Source: Nymphaea colorata
Lineage: Eukaryota; Streptophyta; Magnoliopsida; Nymphaeales; Nymphaeaceae
Assembly (NCBI RefSeq): GCF_008831285.2
Contig: NC_045140.1
Span: 26,368,131 to 26,432,130, forward strand
Reading direction: 5' to 3'
Length of the DNA: 64,000 nt
The position numbers and the translations under genes were made by a program. Numbering within the stretch: position 1 is the first letter of the stretch; each line of letters starts with the position of its first letter. Below, in pieces: positions 1-11,033 of this stretch. The notes under the pieces were generated by a model. It was not told the origin of the DNA. It searched no databases and saw nothing but the letters and a program-made list of their open reading frames with translations.

Positions 1-83
1 ATTTTATTTTTTTTATAAAAATAAATAATATTTTAGACTTTTTCTTTTTTTTACAATCTTTTATTTACCCTCATAAAAAAACA

Positions 84-970
84 TGCTTCGAGCTAGACTC
101 GTTTAAGTTCGACTCGTAAGCGAGTTTGAACTGCTTATTTCATTAAACGAGTCGCGCTCGAGTTAACGAGTCGACTGGTTTAACTAATCGAGTCGACTGG
201 GTACCATAACATGTACAAGGAGTACCGAGATACTACACTCAATGGAGCGAGCTGTAGAACAGATGTATGATGAGATGGCTTCTCGTCATGTGTGAGGTTC
301 CCATGTATCCAAATAATCAAAACTGCAACTGTGCCTGCCAAACTTTGCAAGAGAGAGAGAGAGCACCAAACAGTTTCATGATTCTAAAATTAAGTTCCCG
401 TTGGTGTATAACCAGAAAGTTGAAGACCACGTTCAAGGCTTCCAGGCCTAACTTGTTCATGTAGTTTAACAAGGCTGGTTTGAGAAAACATTCTAGGGGT
501 GGAACTATTTCTGTCGAATTGTTGAATCTTTCAAAAAGCTTGGCTTGAGCATTGAAAATGCTTGGCTTGAACAGTAATTGGTGAGCAGAGTGGAGTACAA
601 GTTGGAGCTCCTGGTGGATTTTGAAATTCATATTATTTTAGGACCTCTTATTATTTTGTCAACTCAAATAAAACCTCTTATTATTATTATTTTTTTAAGT
701 TGAGGTTTTTTCAGGAAATCATAGGCAAAAAATAATTCTGAGGATAAACATTAATGAGACATTTGATTTTCTTGGTAACGACTTAATCGACCATTAATCG
801 ATACCAAACGAGTTTATCAAGCCTTAATCGAGCTCGAGCTCGAGCTCAATAAGTAAGGATGAGTAGCTAAACGAGAGTTTAATCGAGTCAAGCTCGAGCT
901 CGTGTCTTACTTAGCCGAGCGGAGTTCGAGCTGACCGTGCTCTGGCTCAACTCGGCTCGTGTTCAGCCCA
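84..970. repeat. Dispersed GAGCTCGA-rich repeat, apparently split
   Basis: Two blocks rich in CGAG, GAGCTCGA and ACGAGT words lie at about 84-200 and 770-970. The first resembles the left part, and the second the right part, of a longer repeat at 51.9-52.37 kb: both right parts share the order AAACGAGTTT, then GAGCCTTAATCGA, then GAGCTCGAGCTCA, then a GGCTCAACTC block. The roughly 570 bases between the blocks (201-769) lack these words, so this copy may have been interrupted by an insertion. No coding capacity or clear terminal repeats were seen. The family name is not known to me. Confidence 0.5.
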
Positions 971-2646
971 CAACCCCAGTAAGCCGGTGAGTCTGGTCAC
1001 TCTCCTTCAATGAAAACCTTTTTTTTTTTTTGGGGGGTTCCATCGTTGCCGCATGGACCTCCAGACCCTCCCGCTTAACCGAACACGGGGTTCTGTGTTA
1101 AATCGCCAAACACGGAACGGGCAAGCTGGCCAATTTTCCGGCGGATCGACGACCAAAATAACGCGTGACTCACATAACGTGCGGGTTTGGTGATCGATCC
1201 TCACCAGACCAAAGGCCAAGTCTAGCCTTAATCATGCAGGAAGCATGATCTTTTGCTTTTATTCCTTTTTCATGGAAATTTCATGATGCGTATGACCAAT
1301 TCCTTACTGGTACCGCCGGAAATGTGTGTCTTAATTCGTAGTTAAGATCTTAGGACTCTGTTCCTTCCTTGTGTGAAAAATGTATTTTGTATTCAAACTT
1401 CAATATTTGGATATCACCATGCACGTGAAGCTGTACGAGCGTATACTGACATTGGATCTCGTGAATATTGCATGCTTCATGCAACATATATATTACTCGT
1501 AATGTGAGAGTACAACCCGGTGTTTCATTGCCGAAACAATGTTGTAATTGCTTGTTTGTTATTATTTTAACAATATTTTTGAAGTTTCTTGTTTTAATTA
1601 CATATATGTATATTATTTTAAATTTTAAATTATATGTAATAATTTTTTTTCAGCAAAATTCATGATTGGAAAAATTTCTCCATACAGACTCCTCCTGATG
1701 GTCACTCCCTCGGTGGGATTTGTGTTTGGAAAGGCAAATTCATTCCTTAGTTCTTTAACCATGTTTGTCAGCTTTATCATAATATGTATTTAACAAGACG
1801 AAAAGTTTTTGAAGTATTACACTCTCACAAAAACAAAAGCAAAAAACTTGTGTTTATTAGAAAGATGATGAAAAAGGCCTTCGTTTCTTTTTTGAAAAGA
1901 AGAAAAGAGCCTCTGCCCCAGCATAACATGCCTAAGACCTACTTACAATACATGGCTGGCTGCTGTTTTTGGGGTTTGTTTTTTTACGGATGTGCCTAGG
2001 GGATCTTTTGTCCCCAAATTTTGTTATATATTCCCATTTTATCGACACTTTGTGCCTTTAATTTATGCAATAAATAGTGAGTTAAAGACCTCGATAATGA
2101 CACCTCCATTAAAACAACACCTTTCACAACTGAAAAGCTCTGTACCAGAAAGCAAAAGTCCATCTAATAGTAACCACATGGCTCTCAGCCTGTAGAAAAA
2201 AGGATGTCAAATCCGCATGTCTCCAGTTCAAATCTCCAAGTAGATGACTTCATTTCCATGAGGCCGATTATATATGTATCTATATATATTAACCAACCAG
2301 AGCAATATTGTCTACTAATTTGATTACCACCGAAAGAGAAATCCTTACACAAGTTTGCCAAATTTCTGTATGTAATGTTGCGTAGATGATGCATAAGGAA
2401 TTGAAGAAGACATTTGTACGAAGGAAATAAAGTTATAAACCCTAGAATTCCTTCATTTCAACTAAGGAAATACATGCATGCAGCCATGCTATATATACAA
2501 AGTCTATATAAAGATTTCTTTTCTCATGACATGCAAATTGACAAGTCCGACAAAGTATGCTGTTCAAATACACTTGCTTTCACCACTCTCTTTCTAACTT
2601 TTCCTAACTTTAAGTTACTAGCCAGATATTGTCCTTACCATCTCTT
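971..2646. other. Intergenic, no gene recognised
   Basis: This stretch has an AT-rich composition with short open frames only. None shows family motifs or a consistent codon pattern. It forms the 3' flank of the minus-strand gene that ends at 2647. Confidence 0.5.
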
Positions 2647-3087
2647 CTACTTTTGTTGATTCAATGACCCCATAAACAGGGGCTGACTCAAGATGCTGCT
2701 CCAGATGCAATCTGTGCCGTCCACATCGTCGCCGACGGCCGGCCACGAGTCCCCGGCGTCGAGGGCAGCCACCGCCGGGGCTATCCCGAACCCATTGTGG
2801 ACTGCGTGATCCGAGAAGAGCGAGGGAGGCACGGGAAAGAAGAGGCTTCCAGAATCCTTCAACCGTTCTTCTTCTTCTTCCTCTTCCCTGTGGCATGATG
2901 AGATGAAGTCATGCTGCCATGGGAATTCGAAAACGCTGAGTGGCTTGAAAAAACCGCCACCATCTTCAGAATTCGGTGAGATGTCTGAGCTCCCGGACGA
3001 TGGTTTCTTTCTGGACCCGTTCTCCACTTCCATGCCTTCGTGTTCCTCTCTTCCTCTTTTCCTGTTGTTGGTTTCTCCTCGCTCCAT
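2647..3087 (-). CDS. Small intronless plant protein of unknown function
   Basis: This is a 146-residue single-exon frame. I do not recognise the family. The N-terminal third is charged and Lys/Arg/Glu rich (about residues 1-35), with a KRGREE-type basic patch that could be a nuclear localisation signal. A hydrophobic-aromatic motif VFEFPWQHDF follows at about residues 52-61, then a run of seven Glu near residues 69-75. A compact C-terminal motif DCIWSSILSQPL lies near residues 126-137. No signal peptide or membrane segment is visible. The short motifs in an otherwise disordered protein suggest a small plant regulatory protein, but that is inference. A TATATAA element lies about 105 bases upstream on the same strand, which supports expression of this frame. 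The overlapping frames in other registers lack any such organisation. Confidence 0.6.
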   Translation of the reverse strand: MERGETNNRKRGREEHEGMEVENGSRKKPSSGSSDISPNSEDGGGFFKPLSVFEFPWQHDFISSCHREEEEEEERLKDSGSLFFPVPPSLFSDHAVHNGFGIAPAVAALDAGDSWPAVGDDVDGTDCIWSSILSQPLFMGSLNQQK

Positions 3088-3191
3088 TGAGAGATAGAGA
3101 GAGAGAGAGGGCGAAGTCTTTCTGTTGATGTAGCGTTACGCACGATGGTGGTGGTGATAATAACAAGTGAAACGAAAGAATGAGTATCGTG

Positions 3192-3199
3192 TTATATAA
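3192..3199 (-). promoter_or_regulatory. TATA box of the small intronless gene
   Basis: The octamer TTATATAA, followed on the minus strand by CACGATAC, lies about 105 bases before the ATG at 3087. This fits a plant TATA box with a leader of roughly 70 bases. A CT-rich tract (minus strand, about 3092-3110) lies in the presumed leader. The octamer is palindromic, so the strand comes from the gene position. Confidence 0.45.
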
Positions 3200-4885
3200 G
3201 AGACACCTAGAAAGAGATGGAGAAAGGTGTCTAATATGAGTGAACTCAAACAACACGCCAATAAAACAAACGGAAGAGGGAGGAGGGGCCGCGGCCTCAC
3301 GCTCGACCTGTTGCAGCCTGTCGAAGCCTTTTCCTTCCCTCCTTCGTGTCGGTGGTCAAGATCTCGAAACCAACTGGGGCCGCTGCCGATTCAACAGATT
3401 GAACGTTTGGCTTCAACGCGTGTTGCCGGAATCTTACGCCACGAGTCCTTCAAGATTAATTCTTCTTCTTTTGCTCTGTTTATCATTGGTTCGATCTCCG
3501 CTCCCTTATCGATAACCATTTAGTTGCGTGGTGGCGCTTTTTCAGATAAAGATAAGCAAAAGAAAGAAGATGACAACGAACTTTTGGTGAAAGTTACTGA
3601 CAAGGTTTCGGTTGGAGGAAAGGTTGAACCTTCACGCTCTTTAGATCTCGAGTCCTCACACTTTCGGCATTCAAGGGTCAGGAGTTTCTCCGCCCCCCGC
3701 CACCAGCTAGGTTGGAGGTTGCGCAATTTCAGTGAGACCATTTTAATGAAGTTCACAAAATTACGTTCATCATCCACCAGGTTCATGAGCTGTTTGGTAA
3801 TGAAAATAATTTACAATTATTTTCTAAATATATCTTAAAACTTAAAAGCAGATTCATGAAACAGCTATAAACGACCTTCTCTCTCAAGGCAGCCGAGCCC
3901 TTCGTGAGAGGGAGATGAGTCCATTGGCACATCCTTTTTTGAAAAGATGCAAGTTCTGTATGACTAATTTTTGTTTTTGTTAAGTGTTCATGACTTAAAA
4001 AACAATCTAACTAAATAAATGGATGAGGCAAATAGTTGGTGGGTGCAATCTTTATAATTTATTTAACAAATAACAAGATTTAAGTCACATCATCTCCATG
4101 CCTAAAGAGAAAAACCAAATACATAAAGAAGTAACGGCTTACGATTGATCAAAGTCTCAGGAGTTAAAAGTTCATGCATGATTTTATTTCTTAAAAATGT
4201 GAACTAAACTCTGGTTGGACCAAGCCCGGAACGCAGTTTCATACATATATGTCAGCGTGGCGTTATGGAGACACTCGATAGAAGAAACTTGTGAGAAACC
4301 TGCATCGCCGGAATCTTCCTGCCGTCTGATCTGAAATAGTCGATCAGATTCTTTTTCTTTTGCTTTTTCAACTAAAATGCTGAAGATACAACTTACATAG
4401 CTAGCCACCGCTTCTTCAAGACAACGAAGGATTTAAAAGAAACAGAGTGCAACTACACAGAATTTGTTGACTTTGGTTACAGCATTCCATTGCGGACAAT
4501 GAAGAAGACAGGCCATCGCTTTACATGTTCCTTTCGAGTGTATCAACACAGTCAAGTCGAGTCAAAGCCTTTCTCTGCTTCTCGTCCGTTTTCTTGGACA
4601 CCGAACTTCCAAACAAGATGGAAAATCCAAACACTGTATCCGAGTGACGTCTATTAAATTTGTATTTTATTATTTATTAAAAAATATTTTTTATTTTATT
4701 TTTCTAAGTTGACAGCCGATTCAATTGAATCTGTCACCAGCCTCACCAATTTCGTTTAATAACAGAATTTTAGTTAAGCATTTTTTTTGGGACTCACTAG
4801 CAGTTTTCCAAACCACAGGCACAAAGACATTTTCTTGTTTTGTTGAGTGATATATTTTGTTTGTTTCAAAGTGGGTTTTTTTTTT
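3200..4885. other. Intergenic, no gene recognised
   Basis: Short frames on both strands at 3227-3838 have no recognisable motif. The rest is AT-rich. No RNA gene or repeat boundary was seen. Confidence 0.4.
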
Positions 4886-5460
4886 TTTTTTTACTCTTTC
4901 AATTTTGCCCATTTTTCTTTTTGACATTTTCATCTTAAAATGTACTTGAATATATAATACCCACCTCAAGTTTGTTTGTATATTAGCCAATTTTGATACT
5001 TTTGAGCTTAAACCTTTTAAGGGTCGGTTTGGCAAACGAAACAATTTTCATAAATATAACATGAAGATTGAAGACAGATTCGTGAAAACACTATAAAAAA
5101 TAATCTAAGAATTTTCAAAGTTTGAAGCAAGTTTATGAAACAACATTAGTGGTAATGATGTGTTATCGTTCAAACTTCCGCTGTTTTTTTATACTCTTTT
5201 AATTTTGCCCATTTTTCTTTTCATTTCAAGGACATTTTTATCTTAAAATTTACTTGAATATGTAATACCCACCTCTAATTTGTTTGTATATAGCCAATTT
5301 TGATACTTTTAGGCTTAAACCTGAAGGGTCAGTTTGGCAAACGAAACAATTTTTGTAAAAATTGAAGACAGACTCATCAAACACCATAAAAAATCATCTA
5401 CGAATTAACTTCAAAGTTTGAAGCAAGTTTATGGAAAAACATTGATGGTAATGAAGTGTT
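4886..5460. repeat. Tandem duplication, two units of about 270-290 bp
   Basis: Two adjacent divergent copies start near 4890 and near 5195. Both contain, in the same order, TTTTGCCCATTTTTCTTTT, TAATACCCACCTC, TTTGTTTGTATAT, AGCCAATTTTGATACTTTT, TTTGGCAAACGAAACAATTTT, TGAAGACAGA and CAAAGTTTGAAGCAAGTTTATG. The copies differ by scattered substitutions and small gaps. Neither has coding capacity. The unit could be a non-autonomous element or part of an LTR, but I could not identify terminal repeats. Confidence 0.75.
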
Positions 5461-8400
5461 TTTTTTTTTTTAATTTTTTGGAGAAATAAAAAAACCTAAC
5501 AAAAAGGCGCTTACTTAAAAAAATAAAAATTAAAAATCTCAGTGCCATATTGCTGGAGCTGGACTTATTTAAGTGAATAAGTTCCATTTCTTACTTGAAC
5601 TTCACTGCTTGTAAGCACCTTACGGCAGTTATTAAACATATAAAATTTTTATACTTTTGTAAATCACTTTTTAAAGTTAATAAGCCTTAATTTTTTCACT
5701 TCTAGTAGGACTAGCAGATATTTAAATTAACTTTTGACAGCAATATATAGGTCCTAATATCTTACAGCTTGTCAGCAAAATTTCGGGAAATATTATAAAA
5801 TGCAAAATCGTGAGTCACACTTTTCATTCATAGTTAAATGAAATAAATCCTAAACCATATGATTTCAACTGGATTTGGATGTGTCATGCCTATCCTTTCA
5901 TAAACAATTTATTGGATTCGAATTTTTGATACACTACTAAATTATCAATAAATGATATGTTGGTGCGGGTCCGGATGATACTGGATCTGACCCAGCTCTG
6001 ACACCTGGCTCTCGCTCATAACCGAGGAGCGTGAAAATAATTTGTCGAGATTTGGTAATTAAGTCAACGTCGCCCTTGCTCTTTTGAGCTGGGAAATGAT
6101 GACATTTTGAGATTTTTATATTCTCCAACAGCTCTTTACCGAATTAAATATACATCACTAATTCAGATCGAACATTTTTTATTGATTAGGTTACGAGAAT
6201 CAATCGTATTAAAACCTCATTTCTTGCGGAATTTCAAGAAAGAATATTTGAATATTTGTGATTGATCAATCTACTAGCACTAATCCTCTTAAAATCCCAT
6301 CTTTTGGAATTCCAGCAACTTAGCTTTCAACTAATAATATATTATATTGAAATTCATAATTGGCAAAATCGTGACTCGGATTCGGACTCGAACAGCAGAT
6401 GACTAGGTCATTGGGTTAAGAGTTGACTCATTAATTTTTGTCAAATATTCAAATAACCTAACTGTAAATCATTGTAGTTGAATCAACGAGATGGAAGCGA
6501 GTCAAGATCGAGTCGAGTCGAGTCAGGAGCGAGCGGGACCGAGCAGACCACCAACTACTGTGAATGAGCAAGAGCACAGTTCAAAATTTAGTTCTTGAAC
6601 CGAATCGGCAGGGCTGCTAACTTGATGGATCGGCTCATTGAATTAATTTAAATTTTACTTTTAATAACTGAATGAAAAATACATAGACATTTATAAAAAC
6701 AAGAAATATATTTCAAACAATAAAAGCCGACACGTCGCACCCTCAATGGGACCATCGATTTGGATCAAGGTGGACATAATGCCAGTGCAATCAATGGAAA
6801 TAAATGAGTTGCTGACTCAGGCAGGGAAGGGAGAGAACTTAAAAAAAATAAATATTTTAACAAAAAGCATACTTCTCTAATCTCTTCTTCAAAGAAATAG
6901 CACCAAGATACTCATGTTTTAAGCTAACATATTTTAGCCGGTTAAATAAATATGTACCAAATTCTTCTTCTTTATTTCTTTATCGATAAAAGTTAAGTTG
7001 CTTCTTATAAAAAATTCAAGAAAAAAAATATTAAAAAAAACCCGCTTCAATTATGATGTGCATAAAGCAAGTGAAGGGCAGCAATGATTTCTTCTAAAAT
7101 GGATGTCACATTGTGGACTCCAATCGATTTAGTGGCGCACTGTCAAGGGCTTTAATTTTATTGCATCCTAGAGTGTCTGTTTAACCATTGCTTGCTTATT
7201 AAAAGGAATTAAAAAATGTCACGGTGCCGTCAGCCGTGAGGCGCGCTAAGTTTACTAAGGAAATTAAAAAAAAAACTATTAAAAATGAGAAATGACAGAA
7301 TTTCTAAATTATTTATTGGCGAAAGCCGTCTATCTGAAAAGGCTATTAATTAAACAGCAGCGAAGTTATTAAAAATTTTTAAAGGGCACCTGAGAAAACC
7401 TGTTCAGAAATATCAAATATAAAAACAAAAAGTTTTTTAGAGTTCTTGTGGGCAATTGTCCATCCCTAAACCACACCTGTCTTTGTCTTTGTCCCTGCTA
7501 CTAAAGTATGTTAAAGTCTATTATGAAATATAAATTGGTCTTTTGGTTGTCATATGTCTTTTTTTCAAAAATAACACTTTGGAAATCATCAATCAGGTTG
7601 ATCAGACAACTTATTTACATTTTACATAACGCAACAACCTTACATATCATGAATTGCGTTGTTAACCAATGAAGATTCAAATCAAAGTCGGGCTCATATC
7701 TGATTAGAGAACTACAATTTAAGCATTTTATGCACATCCAAGCTAATGAAACCGAAAAACTAGGCCTTAAGGGCTATAGGCATATGCATGTGCATTATAT
7801 TTCGTTTCTTCTTCAAATTGGAGCCTTGTGATTGAAGCCCTGATTGGAAATATACAAGACCATCTTACGTGAAGATCCCACTTTACAAGATATTAGTTAC
7901 GTGAACGTGAAGACTTCGTTGTTTAATGCAAAAATGACGCATCGGATTCAAGCTTTAGAGAAACTCTTTATGTTTGAGGAGGGGAAACGTGTATCTCATA
8001 CCAACCCATCATCAGAGAACAAAGATTTTAAAAGCAAATTCCTTCCTTTTTCCCTCTGCGCTTCCTTTCCAGCATTCAACGACGTTCTCAACCTTTGTTT
8101 ACACACCAAAATTGAAATCTGTTCCCTTTCAATTGAATAGGGAAGCTGCAGATATCCTTTTGTTATGTCACTCGATGATGGAAATGCAAGATTCAAATAA
8201 AATAAGCGTACGCTTTTGGAGTAAAATTGTGAACAAAGTAGACCTTTTCAAGGGAAGGAAAGAATAGAGAAGGTCTCCTTGGCTAAAAATTAGGGTTTAT
8301 CCTAATTGGCTTGATACTCAAGATAAGTGCTCCAAGGGACTCTCTAGTGATAAAAGAACAGTTTGTAACTGTTCCATGAATATGAATATGGCCGAAAAAA

Positions 8401-10780
8401 TTGGGGCAGACTTATGGAACCGTTGTTAAAGCGTTCAATGAATATGCTTCAATATTTAGAGTATATTCATTAAAAGGTTACAAATTGTTCCATTTACCAA
8501 ACATGCCCTAAGAGTTATAAAATACTCAGAGCATACTACTATGTTTGATTCTTTCCAAAGTTAAACCTCGAAGAGCGAACCCCAAAGTGCATATTGCAAC
8601 TAGTAAGAAAAGCGAATCTAGTGATCGAACCTAGCAGCAAATTCCTCTCCAGCCGATACAAAAATCGTGCACCTTGTGGTCTCTGCAATATTTGATACTC
8701 GATCTGATTCTTATGATTTCTCGCTCAAATTTGGTGCCTAGAGACAAATTAACCTGAATTCACTAATGTGTTTTGCATGACTTGTCTTGTCTTCTCTAGT
8801 GGCGTAGGCACATGTGGGCAGGTGTCCGCAGTAGCATAGGCACATGTAGGCAGGTGTCGGCAGTCGCTCACATAAACCTATAGAAACTACCTCATAGTTA
8901 TTTGCTTATTTATATGTTGGTAGAAGAGCTTAAAACTTCTTGTTTTAATGTCTTTAAATTTGAATTTTTTTTTGTTTGCCACTCCACTCCACTGGATTTC
9001 ATGTATCTTTTTTCTTTGGGGGATGACCAAGAATGTAGTAGTGGAGCCAACAATTTTTGGTGGAATGACGCGAGCATACAAACTCTTCAAGAAATTTGGG
9101 ACCATTTCAAATATACATTATGGTAGCTAAAGGCACCAATATATAATAAATAAATCGTATGGGCCCATTATCACTGTCATCATGCTAGTGGAGAATGAAG
9201 GATCACTAGTCAGAAATCTCAACACAAGTTTGATTTTAAAAAGTAATACGATTATGTAGCTGGGTTTCAAAGCGTGATATTTACTTACATCAGCTTCTTA
9301 TTTTTATATGATTCATATTTTTTTTATCGGTAATTTGTATGTTTCGTATATTTCATGAGCTGTCTGTATTGGCACTGTTGCCTCATTGTATACGGCAGTT
9401 ATTGTTTCATTTATGTAGATCCAAATTCTTAAAGAAAAAGCAAAAAAGCAAACAAAGATTAATGAAAAAGCTTATAGCATTTACTTCATGTGCTAAAGTT
9501 AAGTTGAGTCTGACATGTGGTATAGTTAATTGTGCATGCAAACAAGGTGAATTAATTATTATGAGAATGAGCAAATGACTAGATCTAACATTTGGTTGTC
9601 CAAGTCCATAATCGATTTCACTTATGCATTGACGGCATTTTTCTTCGAAAAATTTCTTGCACTCGGCCCGCTTTTTTTACTATAATTTTGAAAAAGTTCA
9701 CTTTTTATAATTTCTTTTTAATCAAAGACATACTTTTCATAAAAGGTATCAAATAAAACTTACTAAACTGATAAGAATGTAATTTAATAATAAAAAAATT
9801 ATTAAAAATTTCAGGTAAAGTTTTCCGTTTCTTAAGTCAAATAAAATTCTCTTCAAGCTCTAAAATCGATATTTATCGTAATAGGAAATCCATAAAAAAC
9901 AATTCTTGTTTAAATTATAGGCACAATGTATTGTAGGCCCGAAAACGAAATTCTCTCTTCCCTACAACTGGAATGAAGGTGTTGGAAATGTCGAATTAGA
10001 CAAGTTTGCGATTATGAAATGTGTCCCATCAAACAAATTATTTAACGGTCCAATTTTTTCCGTTATTTCAGAAACCGGTCTTTAATTTTTTCTCCATTTC
10101 CTGAAATAGGGCCACGATTTTTCTTCTGAATCTAGTCAAACAAGAGCATGCTGTCGATGAATTGAATCGAAATTTAAATGGTCATCTTGATCCGTTTATG
10201 GCAACAAATAGGTAATTTTCAACACCAAAAAAGACTGAAAATCTTATCCCATTCTTATATAAGCTGCAGATTGGCCGTCTTTAGTAGCCACATATCAGAA
10301 AATGAGGCCACATGCCGGCTCCTGGAGTGAGGCACTTTTTAGAATTTCAGGATAAATGAGGCCCGTAAATGGAATTTGTTGCTTGGTAGTGGGAGGGAAA
10401 AGGTGAGGCCGTGGACCAACCAGGAGCTGGCGCTCATCACGGCACCTATCACCGACAGTTTCTGCCGACGGAACGCTACTCCATACGGTATACGTACTTA
10501 TACGATATACGTATTTCTATCCATACGACTTAGTAATATACGGTGACGTGGCAGACCTAGCCCGTCTCAACGGTCGCCCATCTCTGAGGTGGCTGAATCG
10601 ACGATGGCACGTTGTTCGCCGCCGACAACGCTGGTGAAGGTGAACCGGATCAGATCGGTACGCGGGCCGAACCCCGATGGGTGATAAAAGCGGATCGCCG
10701 TTCTTGGGCCTTGATCTCGGGGTTACGGATCAATACCAGCGTTCCCCGAGGACCGGATCCGACTGGCTTTGCCTCGGCCA
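5461..10780. other. Long AT-rich intergenic region
   Basis: No gene could be supported here. The open frames at 7844-8267 and 8887-9130 are short, overlap on both strands and show no motifs. At 6485-6545 there is another GAGTCGAG-rich patch like the repeat at the window start. A short tandem repeat at 8803-8866 is listed separately. The last 350 bases are GC-richer and lead into the GAUT4 promoter. A run of TATACG-type words lies at about 10486-10540. Confidence 0.4.
8803..8866. repeat. Tandem repeat, 2 x 32 bp
   Basis: The 32-base unit, containing TAGGCACATGT, GGCAGGTGTC and GCAGT, occurs twice in direct succession with only a few substitutions. Confidence 0.7.
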
Positions 10781-10833
10781 GCTAAAGAGAGAGAGAGAGA
10801 GAGGGGGGAGAAAGAAATGATGCAGTCCAAGAA

Positions 10834-10839
10834 TATAAG
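10834..10839 (+). promoter_or_regulatory. Possible TATA element of GAUT4
   Basis: TATAAG in a GC- and GA-rich context lies about 200 bases before the GAUT4 ATG at 11034. A GA repeat (about 10783-10803) precedes it and a second GA-rich tract (10850-10900) follows. Purine-rich tracts near the start site are common in plant promoters. The assignment rests only on position and sequence. Confidence 0.25.
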
Positions 10840-11033
10840 CGCCTCGTGCGGAGGAGGGAGAGAGAGATAGCCGGAGGAGGAGGGAGGAGAAAGCGGTTTT
10901 GTGAAGCGGTTTTCAGGTGGATCCGTTCCGTACAATGACTGGTTTCGGCTTCAGGGCGAGTAGCTTCTAGTGGAGGACAGGAGGCCGCGGGCGCCTCTGA
11001 GGCGGGGAGAATAGGAGAGGAAAGGCAGGAAGG

